This document shows positions 36,474-46,187 of a stretch of 64,000 nt of DNA, in pieces. The notes beneath the pieces were generated by a model, which saw only the letters and a program-made list of their open reading frames with translations, had not been told where the DNA came from and did not search any database. The stretch comes from Corynebacterium mustelae (GTDB lineage Bacteria; Actinomycetota; Actinomycetes; Mycobacteriales; Mycobacteriaceae), in NCBI RefSeq assembly GCF_001020985.1, contig NZ_CP011542.1:2542001-2606000 (forward strand), in the 5' to 3' direction. Within the stretch, counting starts at the first letter, position 1, and every line of letters begins with the position of its first letter. Both the position numbers and the translations under genes were made by a program.

Positions 36474-37448
36474 ATGTCTACCCCCAGCTTGTCCCTCCTC
36501 GACCTAGTTCCCACCTATCAAACGCAACGCCCCGGTGAGAGCCTTGCAGGAAGCGTCGAACTAGCGCAACTTGCAGAACGCTTCGGGTTTAAGCGGGTCT
36601 GGTACGCCGAACACCACAACTTCCGGGCAATCGCGTCGGCCGCACCGGCTATTATCATCGCCCACGTTGCGGCACACACCAGCACCATTCGGGTCGGCTC
36701 CGGTGGGGTGATGCTCCCCAACCACGTGCCCTATATGATCGCCGAACAATTCGGCACCTTGGCTGAGCTATATCCGTCACGCATTGACCTCGGCGTGGGC
36801 CGGGCACCGGGAACCGACGGGAAAACCCTCGCCCAGGCCCTACGGCGGCCCCCTGAGGCGGCAGGGAACTTCGAATCGGACGTCACGCAATTGCGGGCGT
36901 TTCTATCCGATACCTCCCCCATCCCCGGTATCCAGGCGTTTCCCGGCGCGGGAACCAACGTGCCAATATACATTCTGGGTTCGTCGCTCTACGGCGCAGG
37001 CGTCGCCGCCCGGCTGGGCCTGCCGTTTGGCTTCGCCTCGCACTTCGCCCCGGCGGCGCTGCACCACGCGATTGCGCACTACCGAGAGCACTTTGTGCCG
37101 TCGACAAGCGCCCCTGATCCATACGTGATCGCCACCGTCAATGTCATCGCCGCGCCCGATTCGGAAACGGCACGGCATCGCCACCAGCAGGTTGTGCGCC
37201 AGTGGATACGGATTATGAACCCAGCCGCAGCACAGCTTGACGACGCCCAGATCGACGCGATCATTAGCTCCGGGATGGTGCAACCGCTAATGGACATGCT
37301 GCGCTACACAGCGGTTGGAAACCCGCAAGAAGTACGCGATTATCTGCAAAAATTCGCAGCCGACACCAGCGCCGACGAACTTATGCTGTGCCTTCGCGCC
37401 GTAAAACACCAGGATGCTAAAGAAAGCCTGATGTTGATTGGGAGCTAG
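36474..37448 (+). CDS. LLM-class flavin-dependent oxidoreductase
   Basis: 324 residues, bacterial luciferase-like barrel. 'RVWYAEHHNFRAIASAAPAIIIAHVA', 'VGSGGVMLPNHVPYMIAEQFGTLAELYPSRIDLGVGRAPGT' are the signature stretches of the group often annotated as alkanal monooxygenase alpha-like (YhbW). It should use reduced FMN to oxidise an unknown substrate. Monocistronic with its own leaderless promoter, next to brnQ as in C. glutamicum from memory. Confidence 0.9.
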   Translation: MSTPSLSLLDLVPTYQTQRPGESLAGSVELAQLAERFGFKRVWYAEHHNFRAIASAAPAIIIAHVAAHTSTIRVGSGGVMLPNHVPYMIAEQFGTLAELYPSRIDLGVGRAPGTDGKTLAQALRRPPEAAGNFESDVTQLRAFLSDTSPIPGIQAFPGAGTNVPIYILGSSLYGAGVAARLGLPFGFASHFAPAALHHAIAHYREHFVPSTSAPDPYVIATVNVIAAPDSETARHRHQQVVRQWIRIMNPAAAQLDDAQIDAIISSGMVQPLMDMLRYTAVGNPQEVRDYLQKFAADTSADELMLCLRAVKHQDAKESLMLIGS

Positions 37449-37505
37449 CCCGCGTTCAACAGTAGTTTTCTTCTCTCACGCCTACTTCAGAAGAGGAGGG
37501 TCACC

Positions 37506-37856
37506 ATGTTCTACCTCGTTTCAGCATCGCTAATTGCCAGCAGTATCATAATCGCGGCCCTTGGCAATGAGTCCCGCAAAGGATTAAAACGCAACTGGTG
37601 GGCCGGGTTACGCACCCCCACCACAATGGCTAGTGATGAAGCTTTTCGTGCAGCAAACCAGAAAGTGTGGAAACTCTATTTCGCTATGGCAGCGGTGCTG
37701 TTTATCGAAGGCATCGGCGTCGCGGTCTTAGAATACGCAAAAGCGAACAATGAAACCCTCGCCACCTTCGTTTTATCCAGCACTTTTATCGTGTTGCTCA
37801 TCGCCCGTGCCCAATATGTGATTGGCACACGGGCTGCGAAATCGATCACTTTCTGA
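37506..37856 (+). CDS. SdpI family membrane protein
   Basis: 116 residues with three hydrophobic segments. 'RNWWAGLRTPTTMASDEAFRAANQ' is the SdpI/YhfL consensus loop. In Bacillus SdpI protects against the SdpC toxin, but most family members have no known role. A strong AGGAGGG before the ATG supports the start. It borders the AT-rich STAND gene. Confidence 0.85.
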   Translation: MFYLVSASLIASSIIIAALGNESRKGLKRNWWAGLRTPTTMASDEAFRAANQKVWKLYFAMAAVLFIEGIGVAVLEYAKANNETLATFVLSSTFIVLLIARAQYVIGTRAAKSITF

Positions 37857-38064
37857 ATACCAACTCGGACATTGGCCGTAGAAAGTGTAACCTCTGCCAT
37901 ATGATGGCACCGCTTAATGCTCCCAAATACCGTGGTCACACAGCTTTGGAATTCAAACCTGGTTTTAAGCCCTTCATCCCAATCAATCATTTTGTGCAAA
38001 CGGGTTCAGTACCGGGAGTCAACCCCGCTTTTCCGACCCACCACATTTTATGGTTGGGGGCATA

Positions 38065-41000
38065 ATGACTCCACGCGCAGGCGGAGAAGCTGACAAACTA
38101 GGCAATCAGTATGAGTTTTTATGGGCAGTCCGGCACGCTCTTTATTGCCTTGCTGATGACAAACGTTCTCTCACATATGAAGACCCAAACACTGATTTTG
38201 GCGAGGGGTCAGAATTCACCTACAAAACCGAATCATGCGTTGAGGTACATCAAGTCAAGCGACAAAACGGCATTCAAAGTAATTGGTCAATCAGGCGATT
38301 AATCGGTTTAGAGGTGTTCGACGCCGCGCGTCATCATGTCTCTAACGGTCGAGAATTCCATTTTGTCTCCACTGTTCCGCCTCAGGGACTTAAAGAACTT
38401 TGTCGTCGTTCACAACGAGCCAAAAATGTTAGGCAATTTACCGCAGCAGGGTTTCTATCCAAAGAATTGCAGGAGCAATTCGATATCCTCGTCGAATTAG
38501 CCTTCCAAAAAGACCAGCAACAAGCTTGGCAAACTCTCCGAGGAATGAAAATAAGAATCGAAGACGAAGATACAGTTGTTCAAACAAACGCCATTATTGC
38601 TTCGTCCTTATTAGAAGGCGCAAATGGTGAAAACATTTCATCCATAATTGGTGACATTCTGATTTCAAATCTTGGAATAGAATTGAACCACTTTGAGCTT
38701 GTGAATCAGCTACATACCAGAAAAATCTATCTGCGAGGCGCTGAATCACAACGTAGTTCTATTGAATTAATTGAGGGTCAGACAGCCAAGTGGGCCAACT
38801 CGATCAAAAGAGACATGCTTCGTCCCAGTATTAAGCGTCGCGAAGTTGCAGAAATCTTGAGGAAGTTGCAAAACCACAAAATAGTTCTCGTATCTGGTAC
38901 AGCAGGTGGCGGCAAAAGCGCTGTTCTGGAACAAGTAGTTGAAGAACTACAGCGCGAAGGTAAGCAAGTACTTGCGCTACGGCTTGATCGAATTGATAAT
39001 TTCGTTTCCACAATCGATTTAGGTTCTAGCCTTGGCCTTGATGCTTCGCCTGCTGTTGTTTTGTCTAGGGCGAAAGGAAAAGGTAATGGCTACCTAGTCA
39101 TCGATCAGTTGGATGCCGTTAGTTTGGTGTCTGGCCGTGCACCGGAACGCTTCGATATAGTCGTTGATCTCATTGACGAAGTGCGTCGTCTTAATGAGAA
39201 GTTAGAACTTAACGAAATTAAAGTAGTTTTAGCTTGTCGCGAATTTGACATACGAAATGACCACCGGATTCAGTCGTTGGTGGATGAAAATACAAACAAC
39301 GAAATCCAAGTTAATCTTTTAACTGATGAGGAGATAAATGACGCAGTATCGGCGATGGATCTCGACTCAACAAAGCTCACTCCGACTCAACGCTCGATCT
39401 TACGAACACCACTTCATCTCGTGCTTTTAAAGTCATTGGCGAATCATGGTGACCCCCTTGAATTCCATTCAAAAAACTCCCTATTTGATAAATACTGGGA
39501 CCGAAAGCGAACGGCAATTAGAACAAAGGGGAGAAACATTCGCTTTGAACCAGTTTTAAATCGAGTAGCAAGCATTATGAGTGGCCGACAGATGCTGTCC
39601 ATCCCTGCCGAGTTTCTTGATGAGGATGACCTCATTGACGACGCTCAGGTTCTAGTCTCTGAGCATGTATTAGCGTTAGAGGATAATAAGATTGGGTTTT
39701 TCCATGAAAACTTTTTCGACTACACCTTTGCTCGGTTATGGTTTTCAAAATCTGAATCACTTGTTGATTTTCTTCGACAAGATGAACAAGAGCTATTCCG
39801 TAGAGGACAAGTTCGCCAAATCCTCCAATATCTCTACGAACGTGATCCATATCGATTCCGACAGGAAGTTAAATCAGCATTATCCAGCGAATATGTTAGA
39901 TTCCACATTAAGAAAGTCATATTGGCTGTTCTAGCAAGTCTTGAAGCCCCTAGTTGCGAAGATGCCGCCATTATTTTCGATGTATCCGAAAATAATCCAA
40001 AACTGCAGAACGAGATTTGGGCGAATATTCAAAGTACGCCTTGGTTTAAAAGGTTTCTTGAGGACGGCAAGATTTCCAAGTGGATTGATAGCGGTGATCC
40101 TGCACTCCAAGATCGAGCAATTAGCCTGATGGCGGAAGCTGTTAGAGACTTACCTGACGAAGTTGCTGGCGTTCTTTATAACTACCGTTCGATGCCGCAT
40201 TACTTTACTTGGATATGTTCGGTCAGCCGTTATGCTGATTTGTCTCAGAGCCGAAACTTCTTTGATCTCGTACTCGATGCTGTTCGAAAGGGACACTTTA
40301 ACAACCAAAGGCCGAATTTATGGTTTACTGCCAGTCAACTGCCCGAGCAAAAACCACTTTGGGCTCTAGAATTATTGAAAGCTCAAGTCACAGACAGTGT
40401 CGATGCTTTTAAGTTAAGTGAGGCAGGTCGAATTCAAATTCTGTGTATTCGTGATTACCACGCATCAAAATTCGTAAAAAAGCTAGCTGAAAAGATATCT
40501 TTACCTTTTGTTCAGACGTTTATCCCGTATTTGCGCGAGGTTATGGAAACTACAAAGCGCAAGCCTAACGTACTTGGTTGTATTAAAGATCCACATTTCC
40601 ATTGCTATTTCGACACGCAAGGAGTTAGTAATGAAGAACTAGGGTTAACGCTATTCATGCAAACCGTTTTCGCGCTGAGATCTCTCGCTGACTCGAAACC
40701 TGATGAAATTCAACTGATTCTTGAGGAACTGGCACAGGACCCATATGAAGCTTCACAGCTTCTGCTTTATCAAGCGATGGCAGCAGGAGAACGGTCTTTT
40801 TCTAAACTGGCTGTCGAAATCCTCCTCACTGGTGGAAAGAGGCTTATTTGTGAAGATCAGGTAGTAGATCAATTAGTGAAGGCTATTTCACCTCATATAT
40901 CTGAAAACGAACATAATCAGCTTGAGATCTTATTTCGTGATTTATCTGGCATTTACAAAGGTCGTAACAGTTCAGGAAAATTAGCCTATCGTTTGTTGTC

Positions 41001-42534
41001 TTCCTTGGAAGAAAAAAGATTAACTTCTGTAGGTATCCGTAAATTGGGGGAATACCGAAGAAAATTCGAAAAAGATCAATCTGACGAAGATTTTTTCGTG
41101 AAATCGGGAACCATAAGTTCACCTATCAGAGCCGAAAAAGCTGCTAGGATGCCCGATGATAATTGGCTCAAAGCCATGCAAAAACACAATGCTGATCGGA
41201 TGACAATCCGGGAAAATCCTACGGGCGGCGCAGGCGAATTATCGGAGGTCCTTAGAGATCAAGTTGCAGCTAATCCCGAGAGATTTGCCAAACTAGCTTT
41301 ACGCTTCACACCAAATTTAAATCCTAAATTTGCGATTGGTATCCTACGTGGACTATCTGACGCTACTCCAACAGATGAAACAGCGTCGTTAGTGTTTGAG
41401 GCAGTTCGACATCTTGCATCTCTCGGACATGATGACATTTACAGATTCTTAGATGATGCTCTGTCTCATTATTACGGCAATGTGCCTATTGACATTTTTG
41501 AGTTGTTATTACAACGCACTCTTGATTCATTAAAAGCTGAAAAAGATACATCTACCTCAACGGGCGTAAATGAAAACCAAACCTTTCATGAAGACATGTT
41601 CTTCTACGCCATAAATACAATTCGAGGAAGTCTCGTCTACTCCCTTGCTCGAATGTTGATGTCTGATGTAACCGGAGAGCGAACTAATCTAATTCGGCCT
41701 CATCTTGTTGAGCTGGCGGAAGACCCGGTACTTGAAATTCGGTCTATGGTCGCTGGGCTTCTTTTAACGGTTTTGAACTCGACACAAGCCGAAGTTATTT
41801 CAGCATTTGAAAAGCTTATCGATACCGACGATCGGATTTTCACCGATACCTCAGTGCAAGCACTTTTAATACGCGTTGAACAACTAAAACCTGAGACAAT
41901 TACCCCGCTGATTGAACGAATGTTTATTTCAACAAACAGAGAAGCTAGAAAAGCTGGTGGCGAAATAGCAGCAGTATGTGGTTTCAGATGGGGTAGAACT
42001 GACCTTCTGGAACGAGCCCTCAATGACGATTCTGCTATTAGGGAAGGTGTCGCCGAAACATGTGTCAACTTTATTGGTGATACGTCGAAAGCTGGCAGTG
42101 TTTCCAAAACGTTAATCCGCCTCATGGAAGATGAAGAAGAAAATGTTCTTAAGGCTATTACTAAAATCGCTCCTAGCCTACGCGGTAAGCCGCTTCGTCC
42201 CCATGCCGAGCTTCTGAACAGGTTAATTGATTCACCTGCGTACCCTTATGATGTAACACAGCTTCTCTTCACCTTAGAATCTGCTCCAGACAATGTTGAC
42301 GATTTCATCCTGAAAGCGTCGCAACGCTTTATATCTGAGTTTCGTTCTGAAATAACAGACCCAAGTTCACACGTCCCTTTTGATGCGCTTCATGTTGGTG
42401 AGCTTTTAATTAGAGCTTTGACACAATCGCAGAACACGGATTTTCGTGGCGAGCTACTTGATGTCCTAGATGAGATACTTGAACTCAATGTGTATGGAGT
42501 TGAAGGAGCACTTGCAGATGTAGAACGCTCGTAG
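38065..42534 (+). CDS. STAND-type NTPase with N-terminal nuclease-like domain (candidate antiphage protein)
   Basis: 1489 residues. Residues 1-200 open with 'AGGEADKLGNQYEFLWAVRHAL' and contain 'CVEVHQVKRQ' (E60, Q63, K65), a (E/Q)-x-K arrangement like Cap4/DUF4297-type PD-(D/E)xK nucleases. The NTPase core has Walker A GTAGGGKS (278-285), Walker B 'YLVIDQLD' (343-350) and 'VLACREFD' (388-395), a STAND/NACHT-like arginine element. The remaining ~900 residues are helical repeats without a recognised motif, the usual place for target sensing. GGGGG 5 nt before the ATG at 38065 beats the ATG at 38050. The gene is clearly AT-richer than its neighbours (by eye), indicating transfer. Single-gene layout fits Avs-like defence; a known Avs subtype cannot be assigned. 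Confidence 0.75.
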   Translation: MTPRAGGEADKLGNQYEFLWAVRHALYCLADDKRSLTYEDPNTDFGEGSEFTYKTESCVEVHQVKRQNGIQSNWSIRRLIGLEVFDAARHHVSNGREFHFVSTVPPQGLKELCRRSQRAKNVRQFTAAGFLSKELQEQFDILVELAFQKDQQQAWQTLRGMKIRIEDEDTVVQTNAIIASSLLEGANGENISSIIGDILISNLGIELNHFELVNQLHTRKIYLRGAESQRSSIELIEGQTAKWANSIKRDMLRPSIKRREVAEILRKLQNHKIVLVSGTAGGGKSAVLEQVVEELQREGKQVLALRLDRIDNFVSTIDLGSSLGLDASPAVVLSRAKGKGNGYLVIDQLDAVSLVSGRAPERFDIVVDLIDEVRRLNEKLELNEIKVVLACREFDIRNDHRIQSLVDENTNNEIQVNLLTDEEINDAVSAMDLDSTKLTPTQRSILRTPLHLVLLKSLANHGDPLEFHSKNSLFDKYWDRKRTAIRTKGRNIRFEPVLNRVASIMSGRQMLSIPAEFLDEDDLIDDAQVLVSEHVLALEDNKIGFFHENFFDYTFARLWFSKSESLVDFLRQDEQELFRRGQVRQILQYLYERDPYRFRQEVKSALSSEYVRFHIKKVILAVLASLEAPSCEDAAIIFDVSENNPKLQNEIWANIQSTPWFKRFLEDGKISKWIDSGDPALQDRAISLMAEAVRDLPDEVAGVLYNYRSMPHYFTWICSVSRYADLSQSRNFFDLVLDAVRKGHFNNQRPNLWFTASQLPEQKPLWALELLKAQVTDSVDAFKLSEAGRIQILCIRDYHASKFVKKLAEKISLPFVQTFIPYLREVMETTKRKPNVLGCIKDPHFHCYFDTQGVSNEELGLTLFMQTVFALRSLADSKPDEIQLILEELAQDPYEASQLLLYQAMAAGERSFSKLAVEILLTGGKRLICEDQVVDQLVKAISPHISENEHNQLEILFRDLSGIYKGRNSSGKLAYRLLSSLEEKRLTSVGIRKLGEYRRKFEKDQSDEDFFVKSGTISSPIRAEKAARMPDDNWLKAMQKHNADRMTIRENPTGGAGELSEVLRDQVAANPERFAKLALRFTPNLNPKFAIGILRGLSDATPTDETASLVFEAVRHLASLGHDDIYRFLDDALSHYYGNVPIDIFELLLQRTLDSLKAEKDTSTSTGVNENQTFHEDMFFYAINTIRGSLVYSLARMLMSDVTGERTNLIRPHLVELAEDPVLEIRSMVAGLLLTVLNSTQAEVISAFEKLIDTDDRIFTDTSVQALLIRVEQLKPETITPLIERMFISTNREARKAGGEIAAVCGFRWGRTDLLERALNDDSAIREGVAETCVNFIGDTSKAGSVSKTLIRLMEDEEENVLKAITKIAPSLRGKPLRPHAELLNRLIDSPAYPYDVTQLLFTLESAPDNVDDFILKASQRFISEFRSEITDPSSHVPFDALHVGELLIRALTQSQNTDFRGELLDVLDEILELNVYGVEGALADVERS

Positions 42535-42603
42535 TCGCATGGGAAGGCTAGGATGCAACCAGTTGTAAGAGCCTACGACATTAAGAAGGCAAGGGAAAAG
42601 TGA

Positions 42604-45600
42604 CTAATCCAAAACCAGCTGTTCATCAATAAAATCCCGCAGGTCCTCCGACTCTTTGGCTGTATGCAGCACCACGATAACAACGGCGTTGTGCTGGTTG
42701 GCGGCTGCGTGGAGTCGCTGCATTGCTGCACGTTGCGCGTGTTGTGGCAGTTCGGAGAGGGTTTCATCGAGGACAACAACGCTGGTGGCTACTTGGGTTT
42801 CGGCATAGTCCACGAGCGCCTGTTGCCGCGCCTTACGGGTGTGGAGGTCGCCGTGAAGCCATGCGGGTGAATCTGTCGATTCATCTTTTGGCGCGAATTG
42901 CAGCACCGCCAAGTCATCGGGCACGATCACCGGTGCCGGGTCGCTGGTTGCGCCGTAGAGTACTAGGGCGGTTGACTTCCCCGCCCCGCTTCGCCCGGAG
43001 ATTTCCACCACGCCGCCGGTTCCATCGTTGGTGCGTACTGTTTCTTCGATACGCTGCGCGGATTGGCGTGTGTGTTCCGTGGCGAATTGGTGGTGGGGTG
43101 GCGCAAACTCCGTTAGGTTCAACACCCGCCCCGCCGTTATCAGCGCAAGATCGAAATCCTGCAGTGCACTGATCACGGTAGGTACTTGGGTGGCAAAGCT
43201 ATAGAACAAGTAGGCCACAACCGCCCCACTAATCACGTTATCCGCCGGAAAGAACACCACCGAGGCGACGCCGATGCATAAAATAGCGGCACTGAGCAGG
43301 CTTAAATCCCGCCCCCGGGCAAGCTGCGCGCCGATGGCATTTTTTGTACTGGACTGAAAAACTGCCCGCACCTGTTCAAACACTTGAATCCTGGCGTGCT
43401 GAACCAAGGTGGTGCTGGGCAATTGGCGGCTGGTAATAAGCGCGGCGCACTCGCTCAGAAACGTATCCCGACCGGTCGCTTGCACATCAGAGGCGTGGGT
43501 TAACCGCGCACTGCCACGCCGATACAACCAGCCGCCCACCACGACAATGGGAAGGATAATCACCACAAGCAGCAGGCTTTGGCCAGCCACAATGGCACAC
43601 AACACCGCCACCGAGGCGACTGCGGTAATCATGCTGACCAACGCGCCTGGAATTGTCATCTGCATGGTGGAGAAATCGTCGCCGAACCGGCCCATGTATT
43701 CCCCGCGCCGGGTCGGGGTGGAATGGTTGACCGTTGCCTGTGCGGCCTTGACATGTAGACGGGAAAAGTTTGTAATCGGTAGCCGGAACTGCACCAGGCC
43801 GGTGACCACCGGGATGACCAGGCAGGCCGCGATGACCAGAACGAGTAATCCGATGCTGGTGGGTGAAACCGTGGCAGCGGCGGTTTCTAACACCAGCGGC
43901 AGCCCGACGGAAAGAAGTGCGCTAAGCGCCCCGACCAGCAGCAAGGCGGTGGTGCCGCCGCGTCCGAAGCAGGCGGCGAATACCTTCTGCGCTAAACCTA
44001 GGCTTGGCTTGGGCTTAGGGACACCCGCGCCCACCTCGTTGTTATCAGAGTTTTCCATCGGTTGTGGTGCTTCCGGGACACGTTGATGGTTGTTGGTTTC
44101 CAACACCATAGTGGAAACGCTGTCTGCCACCTGGTGTATGTCGCCTGCGTGGTACTCGAAAACCGGACAATCACCTACCGAAAGTTTCTTGGTGCCAATA
44201 AAAACGATCGGGACGGGACTGCCTAGCACCGCAGAAAGCACCCTCATGCGGGTGCGGTTATCCATCACCGCGAGGAACCCATCCGAGAAGAACACCGCCG
44301 AGGTGGTGGTGTCGTCGTTAAGCGCAACCATGAGCGCTATCCACAGTCGGGCTTTCTCCCCCAGCGACAGCGAGGCGGCGCGCCCCTGCCCGAGCTGGGT
44401 TGTGGTATCTGGTGGCAACCCAAAATCCGCGACCAGCCGACGCCAGTTATCCCGCTGCACAATACTAAAGCCACCTATGAGCTGGTTAACCAACGACTCC
44501 GGGATAACGTCGGGATTGTCGATAACAACCACATCCGCTAAGTTACGGGCGGCGTCGAGTAATTCGGGCGCTTCGGCCCCACGTATCACACAGCTGGTCT
44601 CAAGTGCTGGAAGTGGCGTCTCCGAATCGCCAGACGTTGTCTTCGCGCTTGCTTGTCGACGCTCATCCCACTCGTTTAACATCGGGACAGCCAAGCGGAT
44701 CACCCGGTAATTGGCGACCACTTCCCCCATCGCCGAATACAGCAAGGTCGAGATCATCAAAAGCGACAAATAGCTATCGGAAGTTTTGCCGGTCACAAGC
44801 GCCACCAACACCGCAGTAGCCACCACCACTGGAACCGCTGACTGCAAGACCACGGCGTTAATGGTTTGCAACTTCGCGCGGTCTTTCATGATGTGTTCTT
44901 GGTGTGTCCGTTTCTGGTGCAGCCACCCAAAAACTAGGTCGGTGAGCTTAGCCATGCGCAACCGCCCGGCGTCGGTGGCTATCGCATTGATCAGCTCAAC
45001 CCGCGCAGTTTCGCTGTCGATATAGCGGTGGAATACTACACCGATTTTGCGCACCATGACGAAGGAGAAATAGGTGAAAATCCCAATTCCTATGACCGCC
45101 CACAGCCCGGTGTCTTTATAGGCGATAATCGCAACAACCGCTAACCCCACCGACTGTATGATGCTTAAGACAAAATCCACCACATACGCTAGCTGGCTTA
45201 TCTGATTCGGTTGTGTATTCAACCTGCCGATGGTGTTTTCGGAAGTGTTGCTGCGTAGTCCGTCGTCTAGAAAGACGCGAAACGCCAGAAACCGCACCCC
45301 TTGAACCAAGGATAATTCGGCATAAGACTTCAACCAGGAAAACCCCAGCGCGCCTATAAAGCATGCGATAAAAATCGCCGCCGTCTTGTGCGTATGAACA
45401 CCCGCGGTCAGGCTGCGTTCGAACGCCTCGAAGTTAAACGGCAACACCAGATAAAACCCGGTGGAAAGCAAACCCCATAGAAAAACCGCCGCGGCTTTCG
45501 CCGGAAACGCCGCCACGAACGCAAGCCACGCCGACCACCCGGACTGGCTGGTTACCTGAGAATTGAACCTTTCATACTGTGCATAGGAGCCAAACTCGCC

Positions 45601-45636
45601 AAACTTTCTGTCCCAGCCGTATCCCCGTTGTGCCAA
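42604..45636 (-). CDS. fused double ABC exporter with complementary degenerate ATPase domains
   Basis: 1010 residues, order TMD1-NBD1-TMD2-NBD2. TMD1 spans about residues 35-310. NBD1 (about 345-500) has no Walker A (the strand reads 'SCVIRGAEAPELLDAARNL'), keeps the signature helix as 'SLSLGEKARLWIALMVAL' and has a damaged Walker B 'AVFFSDGF'. TMD2 spans about 555-820. NBD2 (about 860-1010) has a perfect Walker A 'SGRSGAGKST' and Walker B 'SVVVLDETLSEL' but no LSGGQ; the segment before Walker B reads 'RKARQQALVDYAETQVAT'. One composite ATP site can therefore form and the second cannot. A TTG start with GGGG upstream is used. Substrate unknown; convergent with the STAND gene. Confidence 0.85.
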   Translation of the reverse strand: MAQRGYGWDRKFGEFGSYAQYERFNSQVTSQSGWSAWLAFVAAFPAKAAAVFLWGLLSTGFYLVLPFNFEAFERSLTAGVHTHKTAAIFIACFIGALGFSWLKSYAELSLVQGVRFLAFRVFLDDGLRSNTSENTIGRLNTQPNQISQLAYVVDFVLSIIQSVGLAVVAIIAYKDTGLWAVIGIGIFTYFSFVMVRKIGVVFHRYIDSETARVELINAIATDAGRLRMAKLTDLVFGWLHQKRTHQEHIMKDRAKLQTINAVVLQSAVPVVVATAVLVALVTGKTSDSYLSLLMISTLLYSAMGEVVANYRVIRLAVPMLNEWDERRQASAKTTSGDSETPLPALETSCVIRGAEAPELLDAARNLADVVVIDNPDVIPESLVNQLIGGFSIVQRDNWRRLVADFGLPPDTTTQLGQGRAASLSLGEKARLWIALMVALNDDTTTSAVFFSDGFLAVMDNRTRMRVLSAVLGSPVPIVFIGTKKLSVGDCPVFEYHAGDIHQVADSVSTMVLETNNHQRVPEAPQPMENSDNNEVGAGVPKPKPSLGLAQKVFAACFGRGGTTALLLVGALSALLSVGLPLVLETAAATVSPTSIGLLVLVIAACLVIPVVTGLVQFRLPITNFSRLHVKAAQATVNHSTPTRRGEYMGRFGDDFSTMQMTIPGALVSMITAVASVAVLCAIVAGQSLLLVVIILPIVVVGGWLYRRGSARLTHASDVQATGRDTFLSECAALITSRQLPSTTLVQHARIQVFEQVRAVFQSSTKNAIGAQLARGRDLSLLSAAILCIGVASVVFFPADNVISGAVVAYLFYSFATQVPTVISALQDFDLALITAGRVLNLTEFAPPHHQFATEHTRQSAQRIEETVRTNDGTGGVVEISGRSGAGKSTALVLYGATSDPAPVIVPDDLAVLQFAPKDESTDSPAWLHGDLHTRKARQQALVDYAETQVATSVVVLDETLSELPQHAQRAAMQRLHAAANQHNAVVIVVLHTAKESEDLRDFIDEQLVLD

Positions 45637-45937
45637 AAGGTGACCCCACTTCTGTTCGTGTTTCTTTCAGGCTACTTTGCAGGTAATTTACCATCGGATA
45701 AGCAGATGTACAGCGAAGACTAGCACGGATAGCAGCTCAAGGCACTACCGGTAACTCCCAGGGTTCTACTCACGACATCGCCACGACACAACTCCACGTC
45801 CTTGATAAGTTCCCTGAATTACCCAGTCCGCTCACAAATCTGCCCATATTAATAGCAGTCCAATTATTATGGACAACGCACTTAGAAGCGAGATTCCACA
45901 CCCCATAAAAAGCGGACTCAGCCGCACTTTTTCACGT
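45637..45937. other. intergenic stretch, nothing recognised
   Basis: Between the start of the ABC exporter gene and the end of the decayed immunity-like gene. AT content rises toward 45.85 kb. No gene or clear hairpin seen; the rightward frame beginning at 45869 is antisense to the pseudogene. Confidence 0.5.
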
Positions 45938-46172
45938 CTATCTTCGCCAGTTTCCGGATACGGTTTTTACCCAGATTCTCCCGAGAAACGGCATAAACGA
46001 TCCTTTTCCAAACGGGAGGGCACAGCCACTGAATCTGAACCAGTTAAAAAACAAAAACACAGAAGAAGCGCATATCACTACCAGCATCAAAAATGGAATA
46101 TCCTTTTTACTCGCCCAATTAATCATGGAAGAAAAATAGGCCCAATAATGACGCGGGAATTAACCCCACCAT
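45938..46172 (-). pseudogene. frameshifted, 5'-truncated paralogue of the downstream-effector membrane protein
   Basis: Reading from 46172 leftward gives 'MVGLIPASLLGLFF', then after a 1-nt frame change 'INWASKKDIPFLMLVV' and 'NWFRFSGCALPFGKGSFMPFLGRIW'. This aligns without gaps to residues from about 53 of the intact neighbour (46188-46685): VGLIP, then W, S, IP, V, F, W-x-R, G, LP, SF-x-PFL and I coincide. The first ~50 codons are missing, since the intact gene's stop lies 15 nt upstream. It is thus a decayed tandem duplicate. Confidence 0.65.
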
Positions 46173-46187
46173 AAAAGATAAGGAGCT

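Noticed and set aside
38001..38046. tRNA-like 3' end (GGGTTCAG ... CCACCA) before the STAND gene, possible integration site
   Set aside because: T-arm pairing does not hold and no acceptor or anticodon arms are found upstream; no second copy at the other end of the AT-rich gene.
45869..46174. 101-codon rightward frame
   Set aside because: Antisense to the decayed immunity-like gene, whose homology to its neighbour is clear.
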